A stretch of 64,000 nt of DNA from Allobosea sp. Tri-44 (GCF_004123845.1 NZ_NBDP01000007.1:434001-498000), one strand, 5' to 3'. Positions 34,761 to 43,540 are shown, numbered from the stretch's first letter. Notes: generated by a model not told the origin, from the sequence alone. Made by a program: numbers and translations.

Positions 34761-35954
34761 ATGGCGAACGAAGTGACTGGCGCAGCCGCGCTGCACCCCG
34801 AGACCCGACTGGTCCATGCCGGCACGCTGCGCTCGCAGTTCGGCGAGACCTCCGAGGCGCTGTTCCTGACGCAGGGCCATGTCTACGACAGCGCCGAGCA
34901 GTGCGAGGCGCGCTTCCTCAACAAGGATCCGGGCTTCCAGTACGCGCGTTTCTCCAATCCCAGCGTCACCATGCTGGAGCAGCGCATGGCCGCCTTCGAG
35001 GGCGCCGAAGCCTGCCGGGCGACTGCGACCGGCATGGCTGCCGTCACCGCGGCGCTGTCGAGCCTGGTTCGGGCCGGCGACCATGTTGTCGCGGCGCGCG
35101 CCCTGTTCGGCTCCTGTCGCTACATCGTCGAGGACCATCTGCCACGCTACGGCGTTGAGTCGACGCTGGTCGACGGCACCGACCTTGCCGCCTGGCGCGC
35201 CGCCATCCGGCCGAACACCAAGGCCTTCTTCCTGGAGAGCCCGGCCAACCCGACGCTGGAGGTGATCGACATCGCCGCCGTCTCCGCGATCGCCAAGGAC
35301 GCGGGCGCCAAGCTGATCGTCGACAATGTCTTCGCGACGCCGCTGTTCCAGCGCCCGCTCGAGCTCGGCGCCGATCTCGTCGCCTATTCCGCCACCAAGC
35401 ACATCGACGGCCAGGGACGCTGCCTCGGCGGGCTCGTGCTCGGCTCGAAGGAGCTGATCGAGGGCGATATCCAGACCTTCCTGCGCCAGACCGGCCCGGC
35501 CATGTCGCCCTTCAATGCCTGGGTGATGCTGAAGGCACTGGAGACGCTGCCCCTGCGCGTCCGCCGCCAGGCCGAGAGCGCGACTGTGGTCGCTGCGTGG
35601 CTGAAGGGCCGCAAGGACTTGCCGCATGTCGCCTTCATCGGCGACCCTGACCATCCGCAGGCCGAGATCATCGCGAAGCAGATGAGCGGCCCCTCGACGC
35701 TGATCGCCTTCGAGGTCGCGGGCGGCAAGGATGCCGCCTTCCGCTTCCTCAACAAGCTCAAGCTGATCCGCATCTCCAACAATCTCGGCGACGCCAAGAG
35801 CCTGATCGTGCATCCGGCGACGACGACGCATCAGCGCTTCACGCCGGAGGTCCGCGCCAGCATGGGTGTCAGCGATGGGCTGATCCGCCTCTCGATCGGT
35901 CTGGAGCATGCCGAGGATCTGATCGCCGATCTCCAGCAGGCGCTGGCGGCGTGA
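34761..35954 (+). CDS. metZ: O-succinylhomoserine sulfhydrylase
   Basis: 397-residue PLP enzyme of the Cys/Met metabolism family that makes homocysteine from O-succinylhomoserine and sulfide. It has HPETRLVHAG at the N terminus, QYARFSNPSV, FLESPANPTLEV, the PLP Asp in IVDNVFATP (Asp188) and the PLP Lys in YSATKHIDGQGR (Lys213). HIDGQGR and the C-terminal GLEHAEDLIADL are typical of MetZ rather than MetB or MetC. The open frame starts 59 codons earlier, but ATG 34761 matches the family N terminus. Confidence 0.93.
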   Translation: MANEVTGAAALHPETRLVHAGTLRSQFGETSEALFLTQGHVYDSAEQCEARFLNKDPGFQYARFSNPSVTMLEQRMAAFEGAEACRATATGMAAVTAALSSLVRAGDHVVAARALFGSCRYIVEDHLPRYGVESTLVDGTDLAAWRAAIRPNTKAFFLESPANPTLEVIDIAAVSAIAKDAGAKLIVDNVFATPLFQRPLELGADLVAYSATKHIDGQGRCLGGLVLGSKELIEGDIQTFLRQTGPAMSPFNAWVMLKALETLPLRVRRQAESATVVAAWLKGRKDLPHVAFIGDPDHPQAEIIAKQMSGPSTLIAFEVAGGKDAAFRFLNKLKLIRISNNLGDAKSLIVHPATTTHQRFTPEVRASMGVSDGLIRLSIGLEHAEDLIADLQQALAA

Positions 35955-36008
35955 TCTGAACCAGAACCGCGACTGTGCGTTTGAACCTCGGCAACAACCG
36001 AGGTTCAC

Positions 36009-36374
36009 ATGCTCCGCAAAACCGCCTGCGCGACTGCGCTGCTCGCTTTCCTGGCCGCCCCGGCGCTCGCCCAGGACACCTCACCGGCTTCTTCTGCGCC
36101 AGTCGAGAAACCGGCCTCTCCGGAGCTAGCCGCCTGCAAATCGACCGCGATGGCGGCGCTAACGGCGCGCGAGCCGGAGATCAAGGACATCTTCATCGAT
36201 GAGGACGGGCTGACGATCGCGGTCGCGGAGACGAAGGTCGAGACGACGCCGATCACGCGCATCCTCATGGGCGAGGCCTATCTGAAGACCGATAAATCCG
36301 ACAAGCCGCGCCGCTTCCTCTGCCTCATCGGCGAGAAAGGCAAAGTGCTGCTGACCTTCTTCACCCAGAGGTGA
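36009..36374 (+). CDS. Small exported hypothetical protein
   Basis: 121 residues with a signal peptide (LRKTACATALLAFLAAPALA, cleavage after about residue 21), a short Pro/Ser/Ala linker and a mature domain with two cysteines (LAACKSTAMAAL and RRFLCLIGEKG). GAGG precedes the ATG. The mature part reads as a compact mixed alpha/beta domain with TPITRILMGEAYLKT. No family is recognised. It is convergent with the DUF2188-like gene, 9 bases away. Confidence 0.7.
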   Translation: MLRKTACATALLAFLAAPALAQDTSPASSAPVEKPASPELAACKSTAMAALTAREPEIKDIFIDEDGLTIAVAETKVETTPITRILMGEAYLKTDKSDKPRRFLCLIGEKGKVLLTFFTQR

Positions 36375-36383
36375 GGAGCAGCC

Positions 36384-36629
36384 TCAGCCGCCATCGACGA
36401 TCCGGGTATTGGGCCGGTCACGGCCATCGGCCAGCTCTTCGTGCCACTCGCCCTTCGCATCCTGATAGACGATGCCATCGGTGACGCCCGGCCGCTTCTG
36501 GCGGGCGGCAGCCTTATTGGCCGCCTTGAGCGCCGCATCATGCGAGCGGAAGGTCTCGGATAGGGCGTCGCCGACCTTATAGGCCCAGCCGCCATCGTGC
36601 TGGACGATCTCGTATTTGACCATGACCAT
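36384..36629 (-). CDS. DUF2188-like protein
   Basis: 81 residues. The pattern HDGGWAYKVGDALSETFRSHDAALKAANKAA matches the small DUF2188 group, whose members read as handling a W-x-V strand followed by an Ala-rich helix (given here only by its parts HDGGWAYKVG and AALKAANKAAAR). ATG 36629 was preferred because GGAGG lies seven bases before it; the in-frame ATG at 36623 is possible. Cytoplasmic, function unknown, possibly stress-related by analogy. Confidence 0.7.
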   Translation of the reverse strand: MVMVKYEIVQHDGGWAYKVGDALSETFRSHDAALKAANKAAARQKRPGVTDGIVYQDAKGEWHEELADGRDRPNTRIVDGG

Positions 36630-36733
36630 GAGCGTCCTCCATGGCTCACTGATCGAACCGACGGCATGCGCCCCGGGTTCCACCGGTGGGGAGGATAGCT
36701 CCGCCGCGTGGTCGGCGGAAGGCCTTGACTGAC

Positions 36734-37567
36734 TCAGTCGCCGTTGCCGGTATCGGCAGCGCGCAGGCCTTCCAGCACCGGCATCGAGGTGATGTGATAG
36801 CCGGCATCGATATGGTGGACTTCGCCGGTCACCCCGCCCGAGAGGTCGGAGAGGTAATAGAGCGCCGAGCCGCCGATCTGCTCCAGCGTCACCGATTTGC
36901 GCAGCGGCGAGTTGGCGCGCTGCCAGGAATACATGGCGCGCGCATCGGAGATGCCGGCGCCGGCGAGGGTGCGCACCGGGCCAGGCGAGAGCGCATTCAC
37001 CCGGATGCCCTTGGGTCCATAATCGGCGGCGAGGTAACGCATGCTCGCTTCCAGCGCCGCCTTGGCGACACCCATGACATTGTAGTTCGGCATCACGCGG
37101 GTCGAGCCGCTATAGGTCAGCGTGATCATGCTGCCGCCCTGCGGCATCCGCTCGGCGGCACGCTTGGCTGCCTCGGTGAAGGAGAAGCACGAGATCACCA
37201 TGGTCCGCGAAAAATTCTCGCGGGTGGTGTCGGCATAGAGGCCCTTGAGCTCGTTCTTGTCCGAGAAGCCGATGGCGTGGATCAGGAAATCGAGCGTGTT
37301 GCGCTCCGGATCGCCGCCCCAGGCCTCGTCGATCGCGGCGAAGGTGGCGTCGAGCGTCGAGACGTCCTCGACATCGCAGGGAAGCACCAGTTTCGAGCCG
37401 ATGCTCTCGGCGAGCGGCTTGACGCGTTTGCCGAGCGCATCGCCCTGATAGGTGAAGGCCATCTGCGCGCCATGCGCATGCAGGGTCCGGGCAATGCCCC
37501 AGGCGATCGAGTTCTGGTTGGCGACGCCCATGACGAGGCCGCGCTTGTTGTGCATCAGGGGGAGCAT
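36734..37567 (-). CDS. fabI: Enoyl-[acyl-carrier-protein] reductase (NADH)
   Basis: 277-residue FabI, the last reduction step of each fatty-acid elongation cycle. GLVMGVANQNSIAWGIA gives the nucleotide-binding motif, and the catalytic pair is Tyr162 and Lys169 (Y-x6-K in NYNVMGVAKA). SPGPVRTLAGAGI and HIDAGYHITSMP complete the family pattern. In relatives, fabI usually follows fabB directly; here the vapBC pair lies between, and fabI starts only 18 bases after the toxin stop, so it may be read from the toxin-antitoxin promoter. Confidence 0.96.
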   Translation of the reverse strand: MLPLMHNKRGLVMGVANQNSIAWGIARTLHAHGAQMAFTYQGDALGKRVKPLAESIGSKLVLPCDVEDVSTLDATFAAIDEAWGGDPERNTLDFLIHAIGFSDKNELKGLYADTTRENFSRTMVISCFSFTEAAKRAAERMPQGGSMITLTYSGSTRVMPNYNVMGVAKAALEASMRYLAADYGPKGIRVNALSPGPVRTLAGAGISDARAMYSWQRANSPLRKSVTLEQIGGSALYYLSDLSGGVTGEVHHIDAGYHITSMPVLEGLRAADTGNGD

Positions 37568-37585
37568 TGCTGGTCTTTCAACTCA

Positions 37586-37993
37586 TCATTCGGCAAGGGC
37601 CGCTCGGAGATCGGTTCGACCGAAATCTTGGCCGACGAACAGGATGGCTGCATTGCGCAGCGTCGTGGAGGCATAAGCGAAGCAGTCGCCCATGTTCAAT
37701 GCCGCGGGGTGCCGGCCCTTGCCGAAGCGGGCGAAAGCCGCCAGTGCCGCATCGGCATGAGCATCGCCAATGTCCTCGATAACGATCCTTGCGCGCCCGA
37801 CGAGCTCGCGAACTTCGCCCAAGGCTTCAGCTACGGTGTAGTTGGCGAGCCGGGCGATCGCGAGCGCCGTTTCGTAGATGGCGATAGGCGAAGTGAAGAA
37901 GGCCGCGTCGCTTTCGAGGCAGTCGAGCACGCGGTCAGCCGCGGGCTCGCCAGCCATCACAGCGGTCAGGGCGGAAGCATCGACGAAGATCAT
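37586..37993 (-). CDS. vapC: Type II toxin VapC, PIN-domain ribonuclease
   Basis: 135-residue PIN-domain protein. The acidic residues that hold the metal are present: Asp5 (MIFVDASAL), Glu41 (IYETALAI), Asp103 (NMGDCFAYA) and Asp123 (FVGQDFGR). VapC toxins cut tRNA or rRNA and are held inactive by the cognate VapB. The start overlaps the VapB stop by 4 bases. All catalytic acids are intact, so the toxin is probably active. Confidence 0.92.
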   Translation of the reverse strand: MIFVDASALTAVMAGEPAADRVLDCLESDAAFFTSPIAIYETALAIARLANYTVAEALGEVRELVGRARIVIEDIGDAHADAALAAFARFGKGRHPAALNMGDCFAYASTTLRNAAILFVGQDFGRTDLRAALAE

Positions 37994-38247
37994 TCGTCGC
38001 CCGACAGCCAGTCGAAGAAGGCCTTGTCGGCTTTCAATCCCGTCTTGCCATGAGCTGCGACACGCTCCTGGATATCGCGGATGCGTTCGCGGAGCGGCCG
38101 CTGATCGGCCTGCGCCTCGAACTGCTCGACGCGCGCCAGCTTTTCCTCCGCGGCGCTTCGGACAGTGTCAGTCAGCGTCGCGCCGGTTTTAGCCGCAAGC
38201 GCACGCACAATGCGATCGGTTTCAGGGTCGCGAATATGGAACGCCAT
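37990..38247 (-). CDS. vapB: Type II antitoxin VapB (PSK/Rv0623-like)
   Basis: 85-residue antitoxin: AFHIRDPETDRIVRALAAKTG is the ribbon-helix-helix-like DNA-binding start of the Rv0623/PSK transcription factor group, and the C-terminal part (KTGLKADKAFFDWLSGDE) would wrap the toxin. It precedes and overlaps vapC. Two identical palindromes lie immediately upstream, consistent with autorepression. Confidence 0.9.
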   Translation of the reverse strand: MAFHIRDPETDRIVRALAAKTGATLTDTVRSAAEEKLARVEQFEAQADQRPLRERIRDIQERVAAHGKTGLKADKAFFDWLSGDE

Positions 38248-38257
38248 CTGGATGCTC

Positions 38258-38288
38258 CGTCTAGACGAGGGATATAGTCGTCTAGACG
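38258..38288. promoter_or_regulatory. Double palindromic operator of vapBC
   Basis: CGTCTAGACG occurs twice, at 38258-38267 and 38279-38288. Each copy is a perfect palindrome and the centres are 21 bases apart, two turns of DNA, so two VapB dimers would sit on the same face. On the minus strand a CTATAT -10-like sequence lies between the copies, so binding would cover the promoter. Confidence 0.75.
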
Positions 38289-38300
38289 ATCTCTGTCACG

Positions 38301-38573
38301 TCAGAGATGCTTCTTCACCGCCGCCGCCGTATCCTTCGAGGCCGCGAGCGGCACGATCTCGAAGCGGGCGAGATCGCCCCAGGCCAGCACCCATTCCTGC
38401 AGCTTGGTGACGTCGTCGCACTGCATCACCTGGAAGCAGCGCGCGAAATCGGCCGAGATCCAGCTGTCGATATAAGTCAGGCCGTCCGGCATCATCCGGC
38501 CGCGCTCATGGAAGCGGGCGTAGATTTCCTTCACCCGCGCCTGGTCAAAATGCTCGATCACCATGAAAAGCAT
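38301..38573 (-). CDS. DUF3303 domain-containing protein
   Basis: 90-residue small cytoplasmic protein. MLFMVIEHFDQARVKEIYARF at the N terminus and SADFARCFQVMQCDD with LQEWVLAWGDL match the DUF3303 pattern, a ferredoxin-like dimeric alpha/beta barrel of unknown role. It starts 7 bases after the fabB stop, so it is probably the last gene of the fabA-fabB transcript. Confidence 0.82.
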   Translation of the reverse strand: MLFMVIEHFDQARVKEIYARFHERGRMMPDGLTYIDSWISADFARCFQVMQCDDVTKLQEWVLAWGDLARFEIVPLAASKDTAAAVKKHL

Positions 38574-38580
38574 GGCGGCC

Positions 38581-39807
38581 TCAGGCCTCCAGCCGCTTCA
38601 TCACGATCGTGGCGTTGGTGCCACCAAAGCCGAACGAGTTGGAGAGCACACAGCCCAGGCCGGCATTGTCGATGCGCTTACGCACGATCGGCATGTCGGC
38701 GAAGGCCGGGTCGAGCTCCTCAATATGGGCGCTCTCGGCGACGAAGTCGTTGTTCAGCATCAGCAGCGAGTAGATCGCCTCCTGCACGCCGGTCGCGCCG
38801 AGCGAATGGCCGGTCAGCGACTTGGTCGCCGAGATCGGCGGGCTCTTGTCGCCGGCGCCGAAAACCGTGCGGATCGCCTCGATCTCCTTGGCGTCGCCGA
38901 CCGGGGTCGAGGTACCATGCGGGTTGATGTAGTCGACCTTGGCCTTCACGCCCTGCAGCGCCATCCGCATGCAGCGCTCGGCGCCCTCGCCCGAGGGCGC
39001 GACCATGTCGTAGCCGTCCGACGTCGCGCCATAACCGACGACCTCGCCATAGATGCGAGCGCCGCGGGCCTTGGCGTGCTCCAGTTCCTCGAGCACGACG
39101 ACACCGGCACCGCCAGCGATGACGAAGCCGTCGCGCTTCGCGTCATACGCGCGCGAGGCCACCGCGGGCGTGTCGTTGAAATCGGACGACATCGCGCCCA
39201 TCGCGTCGAACAGCACGGAGAGCGTCCAGTCGAGTTCCTCGCAGCCGCCGGCGAAGATCACGTCCTGCTTGCCCCACTGGATCAGCTCGTAGGCGTTGCC
39301 GATGCAATGGTTCGAGGTCGCGCAAGCCGAGGAGATCGAATAATTGACGCCCTTGATCTTGAACCAGGTCGCGAGCGTCGCCGAAGCGGTTGAGGACATG
39401 CCCTTGGGCACCGCGAACGGGCCGACCTTCTTGGACGAGCCGCTCTCGCGGGCCTTGTCATAGGCGTCGATCAGGGCGCGGGTCGAGGGGCCGCCCGAGC
39501 CCATGATGATGCCGGTGCGCTCATGGCTGATTTCTTTTTCTTCCAGCCCGGCGTCGCGGATGGCCTGCTCCATCGCAACCTGATTCCAGGCCGAGCCACC
39601 ACCATGGAAGCGCATGGCGCGGCGGTCGAGCACGGTCGCGGGATCGAGCGAAGGTACGCCGGCGACCCGGCTGCGGAAGCCGTGCTCGGCGAAATCCGGG
39701 ACATAGGAGATGCCGGACTTGGCCTCGCGCAGCGAGGCCAGCACTTCCTGCGTATTGTTGCCGATGGACGAGACGATGCCCATCCCGGTGACCACAACGC
39801 GTCTCAT
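38581..39807 (-). CDS. fabB: Beta-ketoacyl-[acyl-carrier-protein] synthase I
   Basis: 408-residue condensing enzyme of fatty-acid synthesis. The catalytic Cys is Cys162 in [13 protein letters not shown], and the two active-site His are in [12 protein letters not shown] and [27 protein letters not shown] at the N terminus is typical. With FabA it forms the unsaturated fatty-acid branch. GGAGAAG precedes the ATG. It lies 231 bases after fabA, with a large hairpin in that gap. Confidence 0.96.
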   Translation of the reverse strand: MRRVVVTGMGIVSSIGNNTQEVLASLREAKSGISYVPDFAEHGFRSRVAGVPSLDPATVLDRRAMRFHGGGSAWNQVAMEQAIRDAGLEEKEISHERTGIIMGSGGPSTRALIDAYDKARESGSSKKVGPFAVPKGMSSTASATLATWFKIKGVNYSISSACATSNHCIGNAYELIQWGKQDVIFAGGCEELDWTLSVLFDAMGAMSSDFNDTPAVASRAYDAKRDGFVIAGGAGVVVLEELEHAKARGARIYGEVVGYGATSDGYDMVAPSGEGAERCMRMALQGVKAKVDYINPHGTSTPVGDAKEIEAIRTVFGAGDKSPPISATKSLTGHSLGATGVQEAIYSLLMLNNDFVAESAHIEELDPAFADMPIVRKRIDNAGLGCVLSNSFGFGGTNATIVMKRLEA

Positions 39808-39977
39808 GCTGCTTCTCCGGCTCTTTGGTGACAGGCCGGGAGGCCAGCCCCGGCCCCTCGTTCAGTCGATACCTGCGCAAATGGACCGCGCGGACGGCGA
39901 ACGCAAGACACCTCGATCACGATGATTCCGGACAGGAACGGTCCAAAATCGCAAACGCCATCGATTCTAATATTTTA

Positions 39978-40026
39978 GAGCGGGGTCCCTGCGGAAAAGC
40001 GGCTCCCACTTTTCCGCATCCCGCTC
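39978..40026. repeat. Long hairpin between fabA and fabB
   Basis: Outer arms GAGCGGG (39978-39984) and CCCGCTC (40020-40026) enclose inner arms GCGGAAAAG (39991-39999) and CTTTTCCGC (40009-40017). An AT-rich TCTAATATTTTAGA near-palindrome flanks it at 39965-39979. This type of element, with a GCGGAAAAG stem, recurs in Rhizobiales intergenic DNA, and it may separate or attenuate fabA and fabB messages. Confidence 0.65.
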
Positions 40027-40038
40027 CGGCTGGTTTGC

Positions 40039-40551
40039 TCAGGCCGCTTCGGGCTTGAACAGGCCGACGCGCATGTCCGAGACGGTATAGATACGCTTGC
40101 CGTCGGCTTCGAGCCAGCCATCGGCAATGCCGAGCACGAGCTTGGACTTGAAGACGCGCTTGAAGTCGACGCCGTAGACGACGCGCTTGACGGAGGGCAG
40201 CACCTGGTCGGCGAACTTGACCTCGCCCACGCCGAGCGCCCGGCCCCGGCCCGGCAGGCCGAGCCAGCCGAGGAAGAAACCGGTGAGCTGCCAGAGCGCG
40301 TCGAGCCCGAGGCAGCCCGGCATGACCGGATCGCCTTTGAAATGGCAATCGAAGAACCAGAGGTCCGGGCGAATGTCGAACTCGGCACGGACGAGGCCCT
40401 TGCCGTGCGGACCGCCATCCTCGCTGATTTCGGCGATACGATCGAACATCAGCATCGGCGGCAGCGGCAGCTGCGCATTGCCCGGCCCGAAGAGTTCACC
40501 GCGCCCGCAAGCGAGGATTTCCTCGTAGCTGAATGACGATTGCCGCTCCAT
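40039..40551 (-). CDS. fabA: 3-hydroxydecanoyl-[acyl-carrier-protein] dehydratase/isomerase
   Basis: 170-residue FabA, which dehydrates the C10 intermediate and isomerises it to start unsaturated chains. The active-site pair sits at the same numbers as in E. coli: His70 in [15 protein letters not shown] and Asp84 in [12 protein letters not shown] 40551 gives the family length; the open frame extends 32 codons more without homology. Divergent from irr across a 257-base gap. Confidence 0.96.
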   Translation of the reverse strand: MERQSSFSYEEILACGRGELFGPGNAQLPLPPMLMFDRIAEISEDGGPHGKGLVRAEFDIRPDLWFFDCHFKGDPVMPGCLGLDALWQLTGFFLGWLGLPGRGRALGVGEVKFADQVLPSVKRVVYGVDFKRVFKSKLVLGIADGWLEADGKRIYTVSDMRVGLFKPEAA

Positions 40552-40612
40552 ATCCGACTTCACTCCATTGCGGCCGCCATGCATTCGGCTGCCAACCCCC
40601 GATGCAACGTGC

Positions 40613-40690
40613 CTAACACAGCGTCGCTGCGGAACGGAAGGGCGCAAGGCCGGCGCGGCCGTGGATGATCAGCCGGCGACACTGTGTTAG
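40613..40690. promoter_or_regulatory. Widely spaced inverted repeat between fabA and irr
   Basis: CTAACACAG (40613-40621) and CTGTGTTAG (40682-40690) are perfect 9-base inverted copies 60 bases apart in the divergent fabA/irr promoter region. They could be two half-sites for a looping regulator or symmetric promoter elements for the two genes. No clear Irr-type iron control box was recognised. Confidence 0.4.
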
Positions 40691-40808
40691 TCTCTCGCAG
40701 GTCCTAGCGGCGGCGCCGCGATGCTTGCGGCCAGGGGGTCAAAGCCTTACATCGAATCTAAGCTGGCGCTTTCCCATTCCGGGGAGGCATGAGGAGTTGA
40801 CGCAAGGC

Positions 40809-41270
40809 ATGGACCGCCTGACGCAGGACGAGGGCATTGGAGCGGATGCGCGGCAGGGCTGCCCCTTCCACGATGTGCGCCAGAAGCTGCGCCGGGTAGG
40901 CCTGAGACCGACCCGTCAACGCGTCTCGCTCGGCTGGCTGCTCTTCGCCAAGGGGGATCGGCATGTCAGCGCCGAGATCCTCTACGAGGAAGCGATGAAG
41001 GCGCGCGTGCCGGTCTCGCTTGCGACCGTCTACAACACGCTGCACCAGTTCACCGAGGCTGGCCTGCTGCGCGAGCTCGCGATCGACGGCGCCAAGACCT
41101 TCTTCGACACCGACAACAGCGACCACCACCATTTCGTCGTCGACGGCGAGGACAAGGTGATCGACATCCCGGCTTCGGCGGTCGATGTCGCCGCGCTGCC
41201 GCCCGCGCCCGAAGGCTACGAGATCAGCCGGGTCGATGTCGTCGTCAGGTTGCGCAAGATCGCCGACTGA
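40809..41270 (+). CDS. irr: Iron response regulator Irr (Fur family)
   Basis: 153-residue Fur-family protein that controls heme and iron genes in Rhizobiales and is destabilised by heme. The heme regulatory motif GCPFHDV is at residues 17-23 (Cys18, His21). The winged helix (LRRVGLRPTRQRVSLGWLLF, SLATVYNTLHQFTEAGLL) and the His-rich site NSDHHHFVV that binds a second heme follow. ATG 40809 puts the motif at the expected distance from the N terminus; the frame extends further upstream. Its place beside fabA-fabB is conserved in the order. Confidence 0.95.
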   Translation: MDRLTQDEGIGADARQGCPFHDVRQKLRRVGLRPTRQRVSLGWLLFAKGDRHVSAEILYEEAMKARVPVSLATVYNTLHQFTEAGLLRELAIDGAKTFFDTDNSDHHHFVVDGEDKVIDIPASAVDVAALPPAPEGYEISRVDVVVRLRKIAD

Positions 41271-41320
41271 GGCCTAGTCCGAAGCGGATACGACCGTTCG
41301 GCGCTTCCCGGATCGAAGCG

Positions 41321-41857
41321 CTATTGCACGGTCTCGTTGGGATAGACCCCCCAGAGCCTGTCCTGCCGGATATACCCCGACATCTTGCTGACCGTGACGC
41401 GGCACCAGGCGTTCTGGCAGGATTGCACATTGGCGATGACGCCGGGCTCGAGGGTCGCGACCACGGCCCCGCCCTCGTTCGCGGCATCGCGCAGGGAAAA
41501 GGGTTCGCTCTTGTTCTTCGACCAGGGCGAGACCAGCACGGTGCGCCGCCCCGAGAGCAGGCTGTGCAGAACCCAGCCTTCGGTGCCGTCGGCGTCGCGC
41601 ACGCGCCGCCAGGTCTCGAATTCAGCCGTGATCTCGACGGGCAGGCCGGCGCGCTGGAAGACCCAGCTGGTGCGATGCTCCTTCGACGGGCCTTCGCGCA
41701 GATTGACCCGGTCTGACTTCAGGCTGACATAACGCGGCAGCGGCAGGCCGGAGACGGGGCCGGCGGCGACCTCCTGCGCCATGCTCCGCGTCGCCAGCAG
41801 GGTCAGTCCCATTGCGAGCAGAAGGCCGGCGGCGCCGCGCATCGTCTTAACCGTCAT
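41321..41857 (-). CDS. Exported SH3-domain protein
   Basis: 178 residues: signal peptide (MRGAAGLLLAMGLTLLATRSMA, cleavage near residue 27) and a bacterial SH3 pair. The first SH3 is seen as YVSLKSDRVNLREGPSKEH with WVFQRAGLPVEIT, and the second as VVATLEPGVIANVQSCQNA with WCRVTVSKMSGYIRQDRLW. Such proteins often bind cell-wall peptides. The cysteines of QNAWC lie close together. It is divergent from the hydroxyacid dehydrogenase gene and convergent with irr. Confidence 0.85.
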   Translation of the reverse strand: MTVKTMRGAAGLLLAMGLTLLATRSMAQEVAAGPVSGLPLPRYVSLKSDRVNLREGPSKEHRTSWVFQRAGLPVEITAEFETWRRVRDADGTEGWVLHSLLSGRRTVLVSPWSKNKSEPFSLRDAANEGGAVVATLEPGVIANVQSCQNAWCRVTVSKMSGYIRQDRLWGVYPNETVQ

Positions 41858-42097
41858 CAAACCCACTCCTCGACCTGCCCGGCGCCGACTAAGCGCCAAT
41901 GGGTCAGGTTGTGTTCCGCCGCAACGCTGCTAGACAACGAAACGGCTGCCGTCCGTCGAAACTGTCCGACTCAATTCCTGAAGCGCCTCGGTTAATGGGG
42001 GGTTGAGGCGGAATGGCGACGAAGCAGCCACGGTGTCGCGCCTAGCCGGCGCACGCCAGCAATATCGGAGCCTGAGGGGCCTGTTAGGGAGCCGTCC

Positions 42098-43093
42098 ATG
42101 TCGAAGAAGAAGCCCCTGGTCGTCGTCACGCGCAAGCTGCCGGCCGTGGTCGAGACGCGGATGCGGGAGCTCTTCGACGCCAGGCTCAATCTCGACGACA
42201 CGCCGATGAGCCAGGCCGCTTTGGTCGAGGCGATGAAGACCGCCGACGTGCTGGTCCCGACCGTGACCGACAAGATCGATGCCGGCTTGATCGCCCAGGC
42301 TGGCGAGCAGCTGCGCCTGATCGCCAATTTCGGCAATGGCGTCGACAATATCGACGTCGCCAGCGCCGTACAGCGCGGCATCACCGTGACCAATACGCCG
42401 GGCGTTCTGACCGACGACACCGCCGACATGACGATGGCGCTGATCCTCGCCGTTGCCAGGCGCATCGCCGAGGGCGCGCGCATCATCACCGATGACGAAT
42501 GGGCCGGCTGGTCGCCGAACTGGATGCTCGGCCGCCGCATCACCGGCAAGCGTCTCGGCATCGTCGGCATGGGCCGGATCGGCCAGGCGCTGGCCAAGCG
42601 CGCCGCCGCCTTCGGCCTGTCGATCCACTATCACAACCGCCGCCGGCTCGATTCGCGCATCGAAGAGGCGCTCGACGCGACCTACTGGGATTCGCTCGAC
42701 CAGATGCTGGCGCGGATGGATGTGGTCTCGGTCAACTGCCCGCATACGCCGGCGACCTATCATTTGCTCTCGGCGCGCCGCCTCAAGCTGATGAAGCCCG
42801 ACGCCATCCTGGTGAACACGGCGCGCGGCGAGATCGTCGACGAGACGGCGCTGTCACGCATGCTGGAGGCCGGCGAACTCGCCGGCGCCGGCCTCGACGT
42901 GTTCGAGCACGAGCCGGCGGTCAATCCGCGCCTGCTCAAGCTCGCGCGCAATCATCGCGTCGTCGTGCTGCCGCATATGGGCTCGGCCACGCATGAGGGC
43001 CGCGCCGACATGGGCGAGAAGGTCATCGTCAACATCAAGACCTTCATGGACGGGCACAAGCCTCCGGACCGCGTCCTGCCCAGCATGCTTTGA
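42098..43093 (+). CDS. D-2-hydroxyacid dehydrogenase (glycerate/glyoxylate reductase-like)
   Basis: 331-residue NAD(P)-dependent dehydrogenase. The catalytic domain has ANFGNGVDNIDVASAVQRGI, the Rossmann motif GIVGMGRIGQALAKR, the Arg site VNTARGEIVDE, and the catalytic His in VVVLPHMGSATHEGR. The NRR after the second strand (IHYHNRRRLDSR) is compatible with NADP preference. Substrate is probably glyoxylate or hydroxypyruvate by family, not proven here. The 240 bases before it hold no gene that I can support. Confidence 0.9.
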   Translation: MSKKKPLVVVTRKLPAVVETRMRELFDARLNLDDTPMSQAALVEAMKTADVLVPTVTDKIDAGLIAQAGEQLRLIANFGNGVDNIDVASAVQRGITVTNTPGVLTDDTADMTMALILAVARRIAEGARIITDDEWAGWSPNWMLGRRITGKRLGIVGMGRIGQALAKRAAAFGLSIHYHNRRRLDSRIEEALDATYWDSLDQMLARMDVVSVNCPHTPATYHLLSARRLKLMKPDAILVNTARGEIVDETALSRMLEAGELAGAGLDVFEHEPAVNPRLLKLARNHRVVVLPHMGSATHEGRADMGEKVIVNIKTFMDGHKPPDRVLPSML

Positions 43094-43100
43094 GACGGCT

Positions 43101-43487
43101 TCAGGCCGCCTCGGAACGCTCGCCCGGGCGGTAACGGCACTCGGACAGGCTGTCGAGCTCGCCGAGATCGGCGGCATGGCGGCGGCCCCAGTCGCACAGC
43201 GTTGCAATCACCGGGGCGAGGCTCTGGCCAAGCGGTGTCGCCGCATAGTCGACGCGCGCCGGCACCTGCCGGAAGATCTCGCGGCTGACGAGGCCGTGCT
43301 CTTCCATCTCGCGCAATTGCTGAATCAGCACCTTCTGGGTGATTGGCGGAATGCGCTTCTGCAGCTCCGACAGGCGCTTGGGGCCGTCGAAGAGCTGGTA
43401 GAGGATCACGGCCTTCCAGCGGCCGGAGATCACCTTGAGCGCCCGCTCGACCGGCAGCATCGGCAAGCGCTTCATCGGGTCGGCCAT
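43101..43487 (-). CDS. HxlR family transcriptional regulator
   Basis: 128-residue winged-helix regulator: VISGRWKAVILYQLFDGPKRLSEL, PPITQKVLIQQLREMEEHGLV and the wing REIFRQVPARVDYAATPLGQSL follow the HxlR/HTH_20 pattern. ATG 43487 was chosen because AGAGGTG lies before it. It is divergent from a quinone oxidoreductase, the usual pairing in which an HxlR protein senses an electrophile or quinone. Confidence 0.9.
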   Translation of the reverse strand: MADPMKRLPMLPVERALKVISGRWKAVILYQLFDGPKRLSELQKRIPPITQKVLIQQLREMEEHGLVSREIFRQVPARVDYAATPLGQSLAPVIATLCDWGRRHAADLGELDSLSECRYRPGERSEAA

Positions 43488-43522
43488 GCTCACCTCTTGG
43501 TCTGCAGCGAACAAATCGGTGT

Positions 43523-43540
43523 GTAGCCACCGCTCGCTAC
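43523..43540. promoter_or_regulatory. Small inverted repeat, candidate HxlR site
   Basis: GTAGC (43523-43527) and GCTAC (43536-43540) are inverted halves eight bases apart in the 102-base gap between the HxlR and oxidoreductase genes. The halves are short and could be chance, but the size and place fit an HxlR dimer site. Confidence 0.3.
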
